This document shows, piece after piece, positions 11,879-26,800 of a stretch of 64,000 nt of DNA; the stretch's first letter is position 1, and every line of letters begins with the position of its first letter. The stretch is from the NCBI RefSeq assembly GCF_964355755.1, contig NC_092673.1:17301001-17365000 (forward strand), written 5' to 3'. The translations under genes and the position numbers were made by a program. Under the pieces are notes generated by a model, which saw nothing but the letters and a program-made list of their open reading frames with translations, searched no databases and was not told the DNA's origin. This DNA is from Antedon mediterranea (lineage: Eukaryota; Echinodermata; Crinoidea; Comatulida; Antedonidae).

Positions 11879-14800
11879 GTACGTTTGTTTTTTATTTCAA
11901 ATCCAACAAAAATAACTGTAACGGTTAAAAACAAATTAAAATGTTTGAATAGTTAGCAATACTTTAAAACTTTCTTAAAAGATTATGAAATCATAAATAT
12001 TACAATTAAAGGGCTCATTCTCATCAAATATAATGATTATTTCCATCAATCATCATTTTCATAATATAATGTAATAATTCATTATTTCTTACATTTTAAC
12101 AGGAACAAATTAGAAGAAGCTTTGTTGTACACGTGTGATTTGCAAACAATTAAACACATTTGTAAGACGCAACCAGATCTTGTGAAATCTATCAATGAGG
12201 TATTTAAAACAAGATGTACATTATTTTTATAATATTATCAAATAAGAAATTTAATTAAAGTTTAAAATTATAGAGATTGTAATTTTCTTTATTATTTATT
12301 ATAACATTTTTTTATATAATGAATTACAATTATTTTGCAATATCACACTAATGATGTTGGTAAGACCTGCATGCACTGATTAACCACATTAGGCTAAAAA
12401 TAATAATATAAATACACACTGATGATGGGGATAACCTGCATGTACTGATTAACCACATTAGGCTAAAAATAATAATATAAATACACACTGATGATGGAGG
12501 TATAACCTGCATGTACTGATTAACAACATTATGCTAAAAATAATAATATAAATACACACTGATGATAGGGGTATAACCTGCATGCACTGATTAACCACAT
12601 TAGGCTAAAAATAATAATATAAATACACACTGATGATGGAGGTATAACCTGCATGTACTGATTAACCACTTTAGGCTAAAAATAATAATATAAATACACA
12701 CTGATGATGGGGGTATAACATGCATGTACTGATTAACAACATTAGGCTAAAAATAATAATATAAATACACACTGATGATGGGGGTATAACCTGCATGCAC
12801 TGATTAACAACATTAGGCTAAAAATAATAATATAAATACACACTGATGATGGGGGTATAACCTGCATGTACTGATTAACCACATTAGGCTAAAAATAATA
12901 ATATAAATACACACTGATGATGGGGGTATAACCTGCATGCACTGATTAACCACATTAGGCTAAAAATAATAATATAAATACACACTGATAATGGGGGTAT
13001 AACCTGCATGTACTGATTAACCACATTAGGCTAAAAATTATAATATAAATACACACTGATGGGTATGGCAAGCCTCAGCTGTCTGCAGTATTCGAAATAT
13101 TATATTATTATATCATTTTCACGCTACATCACAAGAGAGGACTCAATCAGATATAAAGCAAGCAGCAATTTTAGGACTGAGAGACTGACGTTTTGCTAAA
13201 ATGCATACTCGACTATAGTTTATAGGTCCCAGCTGCTGGACCCAAAAAACGTCTGGGAAAAGTGTCTATGAGGGCTCACGGTTGAACGATTTTGGATTCT
13301 TGCCCTTTGATTGGTTGACTTCAAGGCAAATGGTTTAACCTAAATTTGTTATCGTATCTAGCTTAACTTAATTATGATATTAATTTCATTGGGTGTTAAA
13401 AATCAGTACCAAAAGTATGTACCAACTTTCTCTTCCATTGAGTATAAATTCTAGAAGTTGCACTTAATTTACTGAAATTTCTCATTACTTATATGTAAAT
13501 TCATTAAACTGCTTATTGGCCTCATATTGTTAACATCTAAACATTTGTTTGTACAATTTTATGAAATATGTATTTTATTAATGTTCAAATTTTGTGATTG
13601 ATATTGTACAGTAAGTAGATTTTAATGATTACTTACATTAAGTAATAGGCTAACAATCACTAGATCTGATCCATGGTAATATATTATATTTTGTTTTCAT
13701 TTTATCAATAATGATAATTAGGATTTTATCACATTATTTAGCAGTAATTGTTGTTGTTTGTATTTACAAAAAAAACCAATTTTACATAATGTCTGTTGTC
13801 AGTATTTATAAACTTCATTATGATTCCTTTCCAGAATGGGAACACGCCATTACATTCATATCTGGGGAGTGTATATACACCTACCTTAGAAATAGTGACA
13901 TGTCTCATTCAGCATGGGACACCAGTAGCATTGCAAAATAAGGTAATGTACAGGGATTTGCTAGTGTAATAGGCTAATATTCTAAAGATATGCTGTGGTA
14001 GACCATTCTATTTTGTTATACTCATTTATCAATAATGATAATTAGGATTTTATCACATTATTTAGCAGTAATTGTTGTTGTTTGTATTAACAAAAAAACC
14101 CAATTTCACATAATGTCTGTTGTCAGTATTTATAAAACTTCATTATGATTCCTTTCCAGGATGGTGAGACTCCATTACATTCATATCTGGGGAGTCTAAG
14201 CCTATATCCACTTCCCTTAGAAATAGTGACGTGTCTCATTCAGCATGGGGCACCATTAGCATTGCAAAATAAGGTAATGTACAGGGATTTGCTAGTGTAA
14301 TAGGCTAACATTCTATAGATCTACTGAAGTAAACCATTCAATGAGAGAAAAAAGTAAGCACATTAACAAAAATCAAATTTGATTAAAACAAACCAAATAA
14401 AAAAATAACTAAATAGTTATATATGATTTATGATAACTGATTTAAAGTGTACAGCTACCTATCATATAACATAAATCTTTAATTTTCTTAATGAACAATT
14501 TTTTTTATATATTCAGTTATTAATAAACAATTATTGACAATGGTCTAATTAATTGTAAATATGAAATAAAATGCGACAACTACTAAACAACTAAAAATGT
14601 TTATGTTAAAAAAATTAATAGAATCTGATTTTAATAAAAAATAATTATTAATTAATAACCTACTCCCTCCCTTACCTTACAAAAAATGCTTCTGTCAGTC
14701 TATCCAGCTAATTATAAACATGGCCTTAAACTGCATCTGGAGATCTTTTTCCAACCTAGGATATTTTTGTGCAAACATTTTGCCACAAAAGGAAGAGAAA

Positions 14801-17800
14801 TGTAAATAATATTTAGCCTTTAGTTAGTGGTTTCCAAAATTTAAAATGTTTGAGCAATGCAATTTAAAAAAGAAAGCTAATATGAAATTATTCTGTTCAA
14901 ACTGAATGCTTTAAGAACAGTTCCGTCTCTTATCTTATGACTTTTCGGGGAAAAATGACATTATTAAAGTTGCTATATAAAATTTGATACTAGTAAGTGT
15001 CAATAGATGGTTCTTAAATACATGACCTTTGATAAATAACTGAAAATTGCACTGTACACAAGGCAAATAAATACAGATATGATGGAATTTATGTAGTCAA
15101 ATATAATTTTCATCCTGAGAATTACCTTAATTTTGTTTATTGCATGGCATTGTTCACCAAATTCCTGTCTTGGTACAATTGATGATGGGATGGTATAAGG
15201 CTTCATGATATGATATGATCTTCATCGAGGCAAATGATAAATTTGTTTTGATCGTCAATATAGTACACTGGTTTTCATTAGGTGTTAAAAATTAGTACCG
15301 AAAGTATGTACCAACTTTCTCTACCATTGGGTTAAAATTCTAGAAGTTGAACTTAATTTACAGAAATTTCCCATTACGTAAATTTATATATAAATTCATT
15401 AAACTGCTTTGTGGCCTCATATTTTTAATATCTAAACATTTGTTTGTACAATTTTATGAAATATTTATTTTATAACGTTCAAATTTTGTGATTGATATTG
15501 TACAGTAAGTAGATTTTAATGATTACTTACATTAAGTAATAGGCTAACAATCACTAGATCTGATCCATGGTAATATATTATATTTTGTTTTCATTTATCA
15601 ATAATGATAATTAGGATTTTATCACATTATTTAGCAGTAATTGTTGTTGTTTATATTAACAAAAAACCCAATTTTACATAATGTCTGTTGTCAGTATTTA
15701 TAAACTTCATTATGATTCCTTTCCAGGATGGTGAGACTCCATTACATTCATATCTGAGGAATGTATATAGAATACATAGCTTAGAAATAGTGACTTGTCT
15801 CATTCAGCATGGGACACCAGTAGCATTGCAAAATAAGGTAATGTACAGGAATTTGCTAGTGTAATAATAAGCTAACATTATATAGATATGCTGAAGTAAA
15901 CCATTCTATGAGAGAAAAAAGTAAGCACATTAACAAAAATCAAATTTGATTAAAACAAACCAAATAAAAAAATAACTAAATAGTTATATATGATTTATGA
16001 TAACTGATTTAAAGTGTACAGTTACCTATCATATAACATAAATCTTTAATTTTCTTAATGAACAAAAAAATCTATTTTTTTTTATATATTCAGTTATTAA
16101 ATAACAATTATTGTCAACGGTCTAATTAATTGTAAATATGACGTAAATACTAAACAAATAAAAATATTTATGTTAAAAAAATTAATAGAATCTGATTTTA
16201 ATAAAAAATAATTATTAATTAATAACCTACTCCCTCCCTTACCTTACAAAAAATGCTTCAGTCAGTGTATCCAGCTAATTATAAACATGGCCTTAAACTA
16301 CATCTGGAGATCTTTTTCCAACCTAGGATCTTTTTATGCAAATATTTTGCCACAAAAGGAAGAGAAATGTAAATAATGTTTAGCCTTTTAGTTAGTGGTT
16401 TCCAAAATTTAAAATGTTTGAGCAATGCAATTTAAAAAAGAAAGCTAATATGAAATTATTCTTTTCAAACTGAATGCTTTAAGAACAGTTCCGTCTCTTA
16501 TCTTGTGACTTGTTGGGGAAAAATGACATTATTAAAGTTGCTATATAAAATGTGATACTAGTAGTGCCAATAGATGCTCCTTAAATACATGACCTTTGGT
16601 AAATAACTGAAAATTGTTTAAGTACAAAGCAAATAAATACATATATGTTGGAATTTATGTTGTCAAATATAATTGTCATCCTGAGAATTAACTTAATTTT
16701 GTTCATTACATGTTATTGTTCACCAAATTCCTGTCTTGGTACATTTTATTATGAGATGGTATCAGACTTCATGATATGATTTTCATTAAGGCAAATGGTT
16801 TAAACTAAACTTGTTATCGTTAATATCGAACTTAGCCTAATTATGATATTGATTTCATTGGGTGTTAAAAATCAGTACCGAAAGTATTTACCAACTTTCT
16901 CTACCATTGAGTATAAATTCTAGAAGTTGCACTTAATTTACTGAAATTTCCCATTACCTAAATTTATATGTAAATTCATTAAACTGCTTATTGGTCTCAT
17001 ATTGTTAACATCTAAACATGTATTTGTACAATTTTATGAAATATGTATTTTATTAATGTTCAAATTTTGTGATTGATATTGTACAGTAAGTCGATTTTAA
17101 TGATTACTTACATTAAGTAATAGGCTAACAATCACTAGATCTGATCCATGGTAATATATTATATTTTGTTTTCATTTTATCAATAATGATAATTAGGATT
17201 TTATCACATTATTTTGCAGTAATTGTTGTTGTTTGTATTTACAAAAAAAAAACAATTTCACATAATGTCTGTTGTCAGTATTTATAAACTTCATTATGAT
17301 TCCTTTCCAGTCTGGTGACACTCTATTACATTCATATCTGGGGAGTGGATATAAACCTACCTTAGAAATAGTGACGTGTCTCATTCAGCATGGGGTACCA
17401 TTAGCATTGGAAAATAAGGTAAATGTACAGGAATTTGCTAGTGTAATAGGCTAACATTATATAGATATGCTGAAGTAAACCATTCAATGAGAGAAAAAAG
17501 TAAGCACATTAACAAAAATCAAATTTGATTAAAACAAACCAAATAAAAATAGTTATATATGATTTATGATAACTGATTTAAAGTGTACAGTTACCTATCA
17601 TATAACATAAATCTTTAATAATAATAAATGAAAACTTATATAGCGCCGGTATCCTCCACCCATGTGGCGCTCATGGCGCTTTGTGCATTAACAACGTGCG
17701 AGAACATCAGCGAATAGCGACGTCTTTAGGTTGGTCTTGAAACTGTTTAGACTAGTTGAGCATTTAACTGTTGCTGGTAAGCTGTTCCATACACTTGCGG

Positions 17801-20800
17801 CCGCAACGAAAAAAGATCTCTGACCCCACTGATTTTTCGCTCTACGCTCTTGAAGAAGGTTTTGTGACAATGATCGTAGGCCTCTGCGGGATGATTCGTA
17901 ACGATCCACAAGGTCAGATAAATAAGCAGGAGCACTGTCATTTAGGATCTTGAATACAAACAACGCAAGTTTGTACTTAATACGTTGTTGAACAGGCAAC
18001 CAATGCAAATCCATCAGGACAGGAGTTATGTGAGCGTTTGATTTTGTATAAGTTACAATTCTAGCTGCCATATTTTGCAAGCGCTGCAAACGTTGTATTT
18101 GAGATTTTGGTATGCCAAACAACAAGGCATTACCAATGTCAATTTTAGAAGTGACAAATGAGTGTACAATCAATTCAGCTGTTTTCTTGTTAAGATTACC
18201 GCGAATACGACCAAGGTTCCTAATCGATATGCATGCTGCTTTGGATACAGTTGTTATTTGTGCTTCCATAGTGAGATTACTATCCAGCATGATTCCCAGA
18301 TTCCGGACCACCGATGAGGGAGCGATGTTAGAGTTTCCGATTCTGAAATGTGTGATGTTGATTTTGGAGATGTTACCTTTAGACCCGACGATAATAAACT
18401 CTGTCTTTCCATCATTCAACTTTAGGTAATTTGTTGTCATCCAATTGCGAACATCTTCTATACAGGCTTCCATCTTACTGATTGCTGCAGCAACATCCCT
18501 TTCCACTGGATTTACTGACACATAAATCTGTGTATCATCTGCATAGAAATGGAAATGTAGACTGTGTTTGCGAATAATGTCACCAAGGGGAAGCGTATAA
18601 ATGGAAAACTGGCCAGGACCAATTACTGACCCCTGTGGTACACCATATTCCAGGCAAGCTTCATCTGAGAATGCATCATTGATACAGACTAGCTGACGTC
18701 TTCCTGTAAGATATGACTGGAACCAGTTAAGAGCAACACCATTTATGCCAATGCGATTTCTCAGACGGGTTATCAGTCTTCGGTGATCAACTGTATCAAA
18801 CGCTGCTGACAAATCCAACAACACCAATAGCGTTATTTTCCCATCATTCATTCCTTGTAACAAATCATTCTGTACCTTTAAAAGGGAACTCTCCGTGCTA
18901 TGACATGCACGATATGCCGACTGGTAATTCTCATTTAAATTATGCTTTTGAAGATATGGAGTAATGCGTGATGTCACTACACGCTCCAGAGTCTTTCCAA
19001 GAAAAGAAAGATTCGACACCGGGCGGTAATTTTTCAGCGTGTTATGATCCAAGTTTTGCTTTTTTATTAAAGGACGAACGTGAGCAATTTTCAGTTCATC
19101 TGGCACTATGCCGGTATTAAGAGAATGGTTAATGATTTCCGTTATTATTGGAACGACTGCGTCTATACACTTCTTCAGTATAGAAGTAGGAACTGGATCT
19201 AACCTGCATGATTTTGTTGGTGATTTCATCAGAATGTTGCGGATCTCATCTTGAGATGCTGGTGTAAATGTTGTGAGATGCTGATGAACAGCTGTCACAG
19301 GCTCATTAAATGACATGTCATCAATCTTGAAGTCGTCTCTGATGAAAAACTGACAGAACCTGTTCGCAAGATCTAAGTCAGAAAGACTATCTGAGAGAGG
19401 TGATACCTGGCGATGATGAAGGAGTTGGTTAACAATTTTAAAAAGTCCTTTCTGATCTGCTGCATGTTCTTCACACAAGCCAATGTAGTAGTTGGCCTTT
19501 GCCTTTCTTACCATGGAATTTACATTCCTCTTCTGTGCAATGTAAGCTTGACGATCTATTTCCAGATGAGAGATTCTCCATTTCTTTTCAAGCTTACGCT
19601 TTGTTCTTTTCTCAGCATAGATGTCACTGTTATACCAACTAGTGTTTGGTCGGACCTTTACTGTTCTCTTTTTCGGTGGTGCGTGTTTGTCAAGAAGTTC
19701 ACTCAAAGTGGTGACATATAGTCGTACTTTACTTGATAAATCAAGATTTGAGAGCGAAGTTCCGAGATCAGACTGTGTGATATCTTTACATAATGTCTCA
19801 AAATTTATAGCATTCCAATGACGAGTTTCGATGGATTTAGTGATTACGGGTGGCTTCTTGATAAGGAGATTACATGTGATTGCATAGTGATCTGATATAC
19901 CATCAATGACATTAAGGTTTGAGAAAACAGGAGGATCAGATGAACGAGTGATCAGCAAGTCTAATGTATGACCATGTCGGTGTGTAGGTGTAGACACATG
20001 CTGTTGAAGACTGCTTGCTGCAAGTAGATTCCGAAAATGAATTGCATCTGCATCATTTGGCATATCCACATGGATGTTAAAGTCTCCAACGAATAGTATG
20101 GGAGCCGGCTTCAATACATAGTGATCAACCAAAGTTGAGAATTCTTCAGTGAAAACATTTAGACTGCAACCCGTTGATTTGCTTTGAGGACGATATACTG
20201 CTACGAGGAAAACTGAGGATGCATTGCTGACTATTTCCACATTTAGCAGTTCAAATGATTTTGGTAATAATCCCGTGTCATAACATTTAACCGCTATGCT
20301 TTCCTTGTAAAGAAGTGCAACTCCACCACCTCTTTTAGTACTAGCACGGGGAGCATGTTTGAGAGAGTATCCGTTGGGTGTAATATTTCCTATAACTGAT
20401 GTGTCTTCTGGTTTAAGCCACGTTTCCGAAAGGGCAACAACATCCAGATTATGTTCGATAACGAAATCCACAAATTCTGTTGTTTTGTTCCGAACGGATC
20501 TTGTATTAATACAGCAAAATGTAATATTGTTTTTAGATAAGAGAGAGTTTGATGATAAGTCCGGAAATGATAGATTGTTTTTAGTGTGTTTGTTTGTTTG
20601 TTTGTCACGCCCAGCTCTTGTACCACGCCTGGTTTTTCTTTTTGGCCTCCTTGGTAATAGGTGGATACTACAGCTACTGGAGTTCAACTTAAAAGATTGT
20701 ATAATTAAGCAAGATTCTTCAGGAAGTTCACAACTGTTATTGTTGTTGGTTACACAGCCCTGTAAACCATGAAGAAACTCAGAGCTATAGCTAATTAGCA

Positions 20801-23800
20801 TGACAACAGCAGATCTTCAAGCATGAGGTGTACAAGGTCATTTACATAACAATATGCACAGTCAGATTGAAAGTACAGGGCTAGCTTCCCACTGATGCTA
20901 GTAGACCATTGTTCTTGGGCAGTGATGAGTTTGAATTAAAACAATAAAGGCACAAGCAGGGCCTAGCTGAACTTCAGGAAACAACAAGAAAAACAACTGC
21001 GATTTACTCCAAGATACGATTATTTCCACATAAGAAATTTGTGAATATATGGTGCTCAATTTGCTATTCCAGCATCCAGTAAAACTTATTTGATGAAAAA
21101 AACCATCTGCAAACAGATACGAAGTTGTTATGCACAGAGCAATATAGAGCCGCCACATGGGCGCTGCAACACTCCTCCTCTTATTTAAGTTTCTTAATGA
21201 ACAAAAAAATCTATATTTTTTTATATATTCAGTTATTAAATAACAATTATTGACAATGGTCTAATTAATTGTAAATATGAAATAAAATGCGACAACTACT
21301 AAAGAACTAAAAATGTTTATGTTAAAAAATTAATAGAATCTGATTTTAATAAAAAATGATTATTAATTAATAATGTGCTCCTTCCCTTATCTTACAAAAA
21401 AAATGCTTCTGTCAGTCTATCCAGCTAATTATGAACATGGCCTTAAAGAAATCCTTTTCCAACCTAGGATCTTTTTGTGCAAACATTTTGCCACAAAATG
21501 AAGAGAAATGTAAACAATGGTTTGTTAGTTTTCAAAATCTAAATTGTTTAAGTAATGCAATTTAAAAAAGAAAGGTAATATGAAATTATTCTTTTCAAAC
21601 TGAATGCTTTTAAGAAAAGTTCCGTCTCTTATCTTATGACTTTTTTGGAAAAATGATTAAAATTAAAATATAATATACTAGTAAGTGCTCACAGATGCTT
21701 CTCGAATTCATGAACTTTGGTAAATAACGGAAAATTGCACTGTACACAAAGCAATACAGATATGATGGAATTTATGTAGTCAAATATAATTGTCATCCTG
21801 AGAATTACCTTAATTTTGTTTATTGCATGGTATTGTTCACCAAATTCCTGTCTTGGTACATTTGATGATGGGATGGTATCAGACTTCATGATATGATATG
21901 ATCTTCATCGAGGCAAATGATAAATTTGTTTTGATCGTCAATATAGTACACTGGTTTTCATTTGGTGTTAAAAATTAGTACCGAAAGTATGTACCAACTT
22001 TCTCTACCATTGGGTTAAAATTCTAGAAGTTGAACTTAATTTACAGAAATTTCCCATTACGTAAATTTATATATAAATTCATTAAACTGCTTTGTGGCCT
22101 CATATTTTTAATATCTGAACATTTGTTTGTACAATTTTATGAAATATTTATTTTATAACGTTCAAATTTTGTGATTGATATTGTACAGTAAGTAGATTTT
22201 AATGATTATTTACATTAAGTAATAGGCTAACAATCACTACCTGTAGATCTGATCCATGGTAATTATATTTCGTTTTCATTTATTAATAATGATAATTAGG
22301 ATTTTATCACATTATTTAGCAGTAATTGTTGTTGTTTATATTAACAAAAAACCCAATTTCACATAATGTCTGTTTTCAGTATTTATAAACATCATGATTA
22401 TGATTCCTTTCCAGAATGATGACACTCTATTACATTCATATCTGAGTAGTGTATATCCACCTACCTTAGAAATAGTGACGTGTCTCATTCAGCATGGGAC
22501 ACAAGTAGCGTTGCAAAATAAGGTAAATGTACAGGGATTTGCTAGTGTAATAGGCTAACATTATATAGATATGCTGAAGTAAACCATTCAATGAGAGAAA
22601 AAAGTAACCACATTAACAAAAATCAAATTTGATTAAAACAAACCAAATAAAAAAATAACTAAATAGTTATATATGATTTATGATAACTGATTTAAAGTGT
22701 ACAAATCTTTAAGTTTCTTAATGAACAAAAAAATCTATTTTTGTTTATATATTCAGTTATTAAATAACAATTATTGACAATGGTCTAATTAATTGTAAAT
22801 ATGAAATAAAATGGGACAACTACTAAACAACTAAAAATGTTTAGGTTAAAAAAATTAATAGAATCTGATTTTAATAAAAAAATAATTATTAATTAAAAAC
22901 CTGCTCCCTCCCTTACCTTACAAAAAATGCTTCTGTCAGTCTATCCAGCTAATTATAAACATGGCATTAAACTACATCTGGAGATCCGTTTCCAACCTAG
23001 GATCTTTTTGTGCAAACATTTTGCCACAAAATGAAGAGAAATGTAAACAATGTTTTGTTAGTTTTCAAAATCTAAATTGTGTGAGTAATGCAATTTAAAA
23101 AAGAAAGGTAATATGAAATTATTCTTTTCGAACTGAATGCTTTTAAGAAAAGTTCCGTCTCTTATCTTATGACTTTTTTTGAAAAATGAATTCTCGTTAA
23201 AATATAATATACTAGTAAGTGCTCACAGATGCTTTTTGAATACATAAACTTTGGTAAATAACTGAAAATTATACTGTACACAAGGCAAATAAATACAGAT
23301 ATGATGGAGATCTGATCCATGGTAATATATTATATTTTGTTTTCATTTATCAATAATGATAATTAGGATTTTATCACATTATTTAGCAGTAATTGTTGTT
23401 GTTTGTATTAACAAAAAAACCCAATTTCACATATGTCTGTTGTCAGTTTATAAACTTCATGATTATGATTCCTTTTCAGGATGGTGACACCAGATCTGAT
23501 CTATGTTAAGATATTCTATTTTGTTCTCATTTATCAATAGTTAACAATTAGGATTATTTACCACATTATTTAGCAGCAAAAAACAATTTCACATAATGTT
23601 TGTTGTCATTATTTATAAACTCCATTATGATTCCTTTCCAGTATGGTGACACTCCATTACATCCATATCTGAGGAGTGGATATACTGCACCTACCTTAGA
23701 AATAGTGACGTGTCTCATTCAGCATGGGGCACCAGTAGCATTGAAAAATAAGGTAAAGGGATTTGCTAGTGTAATAAGCTAACATTATATAGATCTGCTG

Positions 23801-26800
23801 AAGTAAACCATTTAATGAGAGAAAAAAGTAAGCACATTAACAAAAATCAAATTTGATTAAAACAAACCAAATAAAAAAATAACTAAATAGTTATATATGA
23901 TTTATGATAACTGATTTAAAGTCTACAGTTACCTATCATATAACATAAATCTTTAATTTTCTTAATGAACAAAAATATCTGTTTTTTTTATATATTCAGT
24001 TATTAATTAACAATTATTGACAATGGTCTAATTAATTGTAAATATGAAATAAAATGCGACAACTACTAAACAACTAAAAAATGTTTATGTTAAAAAAATT
24101 AATAAAATCTGATTTTAATAAAAAATGATTATTAATTAAAAACCTGCTCCCTCCCTTACCTTACAAAAAATCAGTCTATCCAGCTAATTATGAACATGGC
24201 CTTAAAGAAATCCTTTTCCAGCCTAGGATCTTTTTGTGCAAACATTTGCCACAAAATGAAGAGAAATGTACACAATGTTTTGTTAGTTTTCAAAATCTAA
24301 ATTGTTTGAGTAATGCAATTTAAAAAAGAAAGGTAATATGAAATTATTCTTTTCAAACTGAATGCTTTTAAGAAAAGTTCCGTCTTTTATCTTATGACTT
24401 GTTTGAAAAAATTAATTCTTGTTAAAATATAATATACTAGTAAGTGCTCACAGATGTTTCTCGAATGCAGGCCCGTATCCAGGGGGGTGCGTTGGGTGCA
24501 GACGCACCCCCCCCCCCCAAGTCCCAAAAGGTCCACTATTTCCTCGGTTGGTATTTTTTCTTGTCTTGTTTAACTAAAGACAATATCATTATATATATAC
24601 AAAATTTACATTATCAATTTTATACAAACAAAAATATGTTAATATAAAATGAAAAAATACGGTAATTAAATTACGGAATCTGAAATGACTACAAACTTGA
24701 TGTAAAACATGCGCAGTCGATCATGTGACGACAAGCAATAGCTTAGCGCTTCATGTACGCGGCGGTACGCGGTAAAGTGTTTGCTGGAAATAAATACAGA
24801 CAACCGGCGGTAAAGATAGGTAGCTGCTGCCAAGCTCATATCTTATAACACTACGCGCCCAGTAAATCATCCATGGACGCCATTCGGGCGGACAGGTTAT
24901 TTAAATTGTGATTTAAATGTAAATGGTTTAAATTTTGCGGTCCGCCTCGAAGTATCTGTGGTTAACCATCTTGATGAATGATTCATGGAAAAGGGAAGAA
25001 ATTATGTACACAAAGTAAAATAAAAGTTTCTTTGGGATCTGGACACTTTCCGATTAATTCTGTGTGTTTACATTGATATGTTTGGTTAGACAACTTCGTT
25101 CTTTAACCGAAACATCGTGGATATTGCCTTGACAACGAATTTATTCCGGTTCAAATTTGTCCGCCGGAATGGCGTCCATGGATTACAAAGGTCTCACCCA
25201 GTTACCTATCTTGTGCCGCGTAGCGGCGCTATAGTATCTTTGGTGTCTGGAAATACAGACACTATCGAATACGGCGCCTAAACATGGGAAGGAAGGCCAA
25301 CTCAGACAGCGGCGTACGACGCTGTCTGAGTTGTCCTTTAAACATCATGAAAGCGTTAAGTTCTGGTGTCCATCGTTCAGCTAGCCCAAGCCACAACAAA
25401 GAGTCTTAAATCAGTCTTTAGAACGTCAAATAACGCAAATTTTACCGGGGCCTTCGGCCCCTGGACCCTGCCCGGCGGCCCCCTGGCCCCCAGCCATTGT
25501 TACTCGCTTCGCTTGCACCGCCCCCCCCCCCACCATTATAAATGCTGCATACGGGCCTGGAATACATGAACTTTGGTAAATAACTGAAAATTGCATTGTA
25601 CACAAGGCAAACATATACAGATATGATGGAATTTATGTATTCAAATATAATTGTCATCCTGAGAATTACCTTAATTTTGTTTATTGCGTGGTATTGTTCA
25701 CCAAATTCCTGTCTTGGTATATTTGATGATGGGATTGTATTAGGCTTCATGATATGATTTTCATTGAGGCAATATGGTTTAAACTAAATTTGTTATCGTT
25801 AATATCTAAATTAGCTTAATTATGACATTGGTTTCATTGGGTGTTAAAAATCAGTACTGAAAGTATGTACCAACTTTCTCTACCATTGAGTATAAATTCT
25901 AGAAGTTGCACTTAATTTACTGATATTTCCCATTACCTAAATTTATATGTAAATTCATTTAACTGCTTATTGGCCTCATATTGTTAACATCTAAACATTT
26001 GTTTGTACAATTTTATAAAATATGTATTAAATTATTAATGTTCAAATTTTGTGATTGATATTGTACAGTAAGTAGATTTTAATGATTACTTACATTAAGT
26101 AATAGGCTAACAATCACTAGATCTGATCCATGGTAATATATTATATTTTGTTTTCATTTATCAATAATGATAATTAGGATTTTATCACATTATTTAGCAG
26201 TAATTGTTGTTGTTTATATTAACAAAAAACCCAATTTTACATAATGTCTGTTGTCAGTATTTATAAACTTCATTATGATTCCTTTCCAGGATGGTGAGAC
26301 TCCATTACATTCATATCTGAGGAATGTATATAGAATACATAGCTTAGAAATAGTGACTTGTCTCATTCAGCATGGGACACCAGTAGCATTGCAAAATAAG
26401 GTAATGTACAGGAATTTGCTAGTGTAATAATAAGCTAACATTATATAGATATGCTGAAGTAAACCATTCTATGAGAGAAAAAAGTAAGCACATTAACAAA
26501 AATCAAATTTGATTAAAACAAACCAAATAAAAAAATAACTAAATAGTTATATATGATTTATGATAACTGATTTAAAGTGTACAGTTACCTATCATATAAC
26601 ATAAATCTTTAATTTTCTTAATGAACAATCAATTTTTTTAGTATATTCAGTTATTAATTAACAATTATTGACAACGGTCTAATTAATTGTAAATATGAAA
26701 TAAAATGCGACAACTACTAAACAACTAAAAATATTTATGTTAAAAAAATTAATAGAATCTGATTTTAATAAAAAAAACGATTATTAATTAATAATGTGCT

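Larger units (their letters stand above)
24468..25559. mobile_element. DNA transposon with CAGGCCCGTA termini, 5-bp TSD (element A)
   Basis: Terminal inverted repeat CAGGCCCGTATCCAG at the left and its near complement (GCATACGGGCCTG) at the right. Flanks GAATG (24463-24467) and GAATA (25560-25564) look like a 5-bp target duplication with one change; other units read uninterrupted across this point (CTCGAATACATGAAC). Length 1092 bp with no transposase ORF, so non-autonomous. The TIR starting CAG and the 5-bp duplication fit hAT5-type elements; that assignment is tentative. A GC-rich block GGGGCCTTCGGCCCCTGGAC lies near the right end. A second inverted-repeat element is nested inside (24871-25181). 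Confidence 0.8.

Noticed and set aside
17771-20772. Plus-strand frames inside the antisense LINE (for example 18112-18429 and 20359-20772)
   Set aside because: Shadows of the intact LINE ORF on the minus strand, without motifs of their own.
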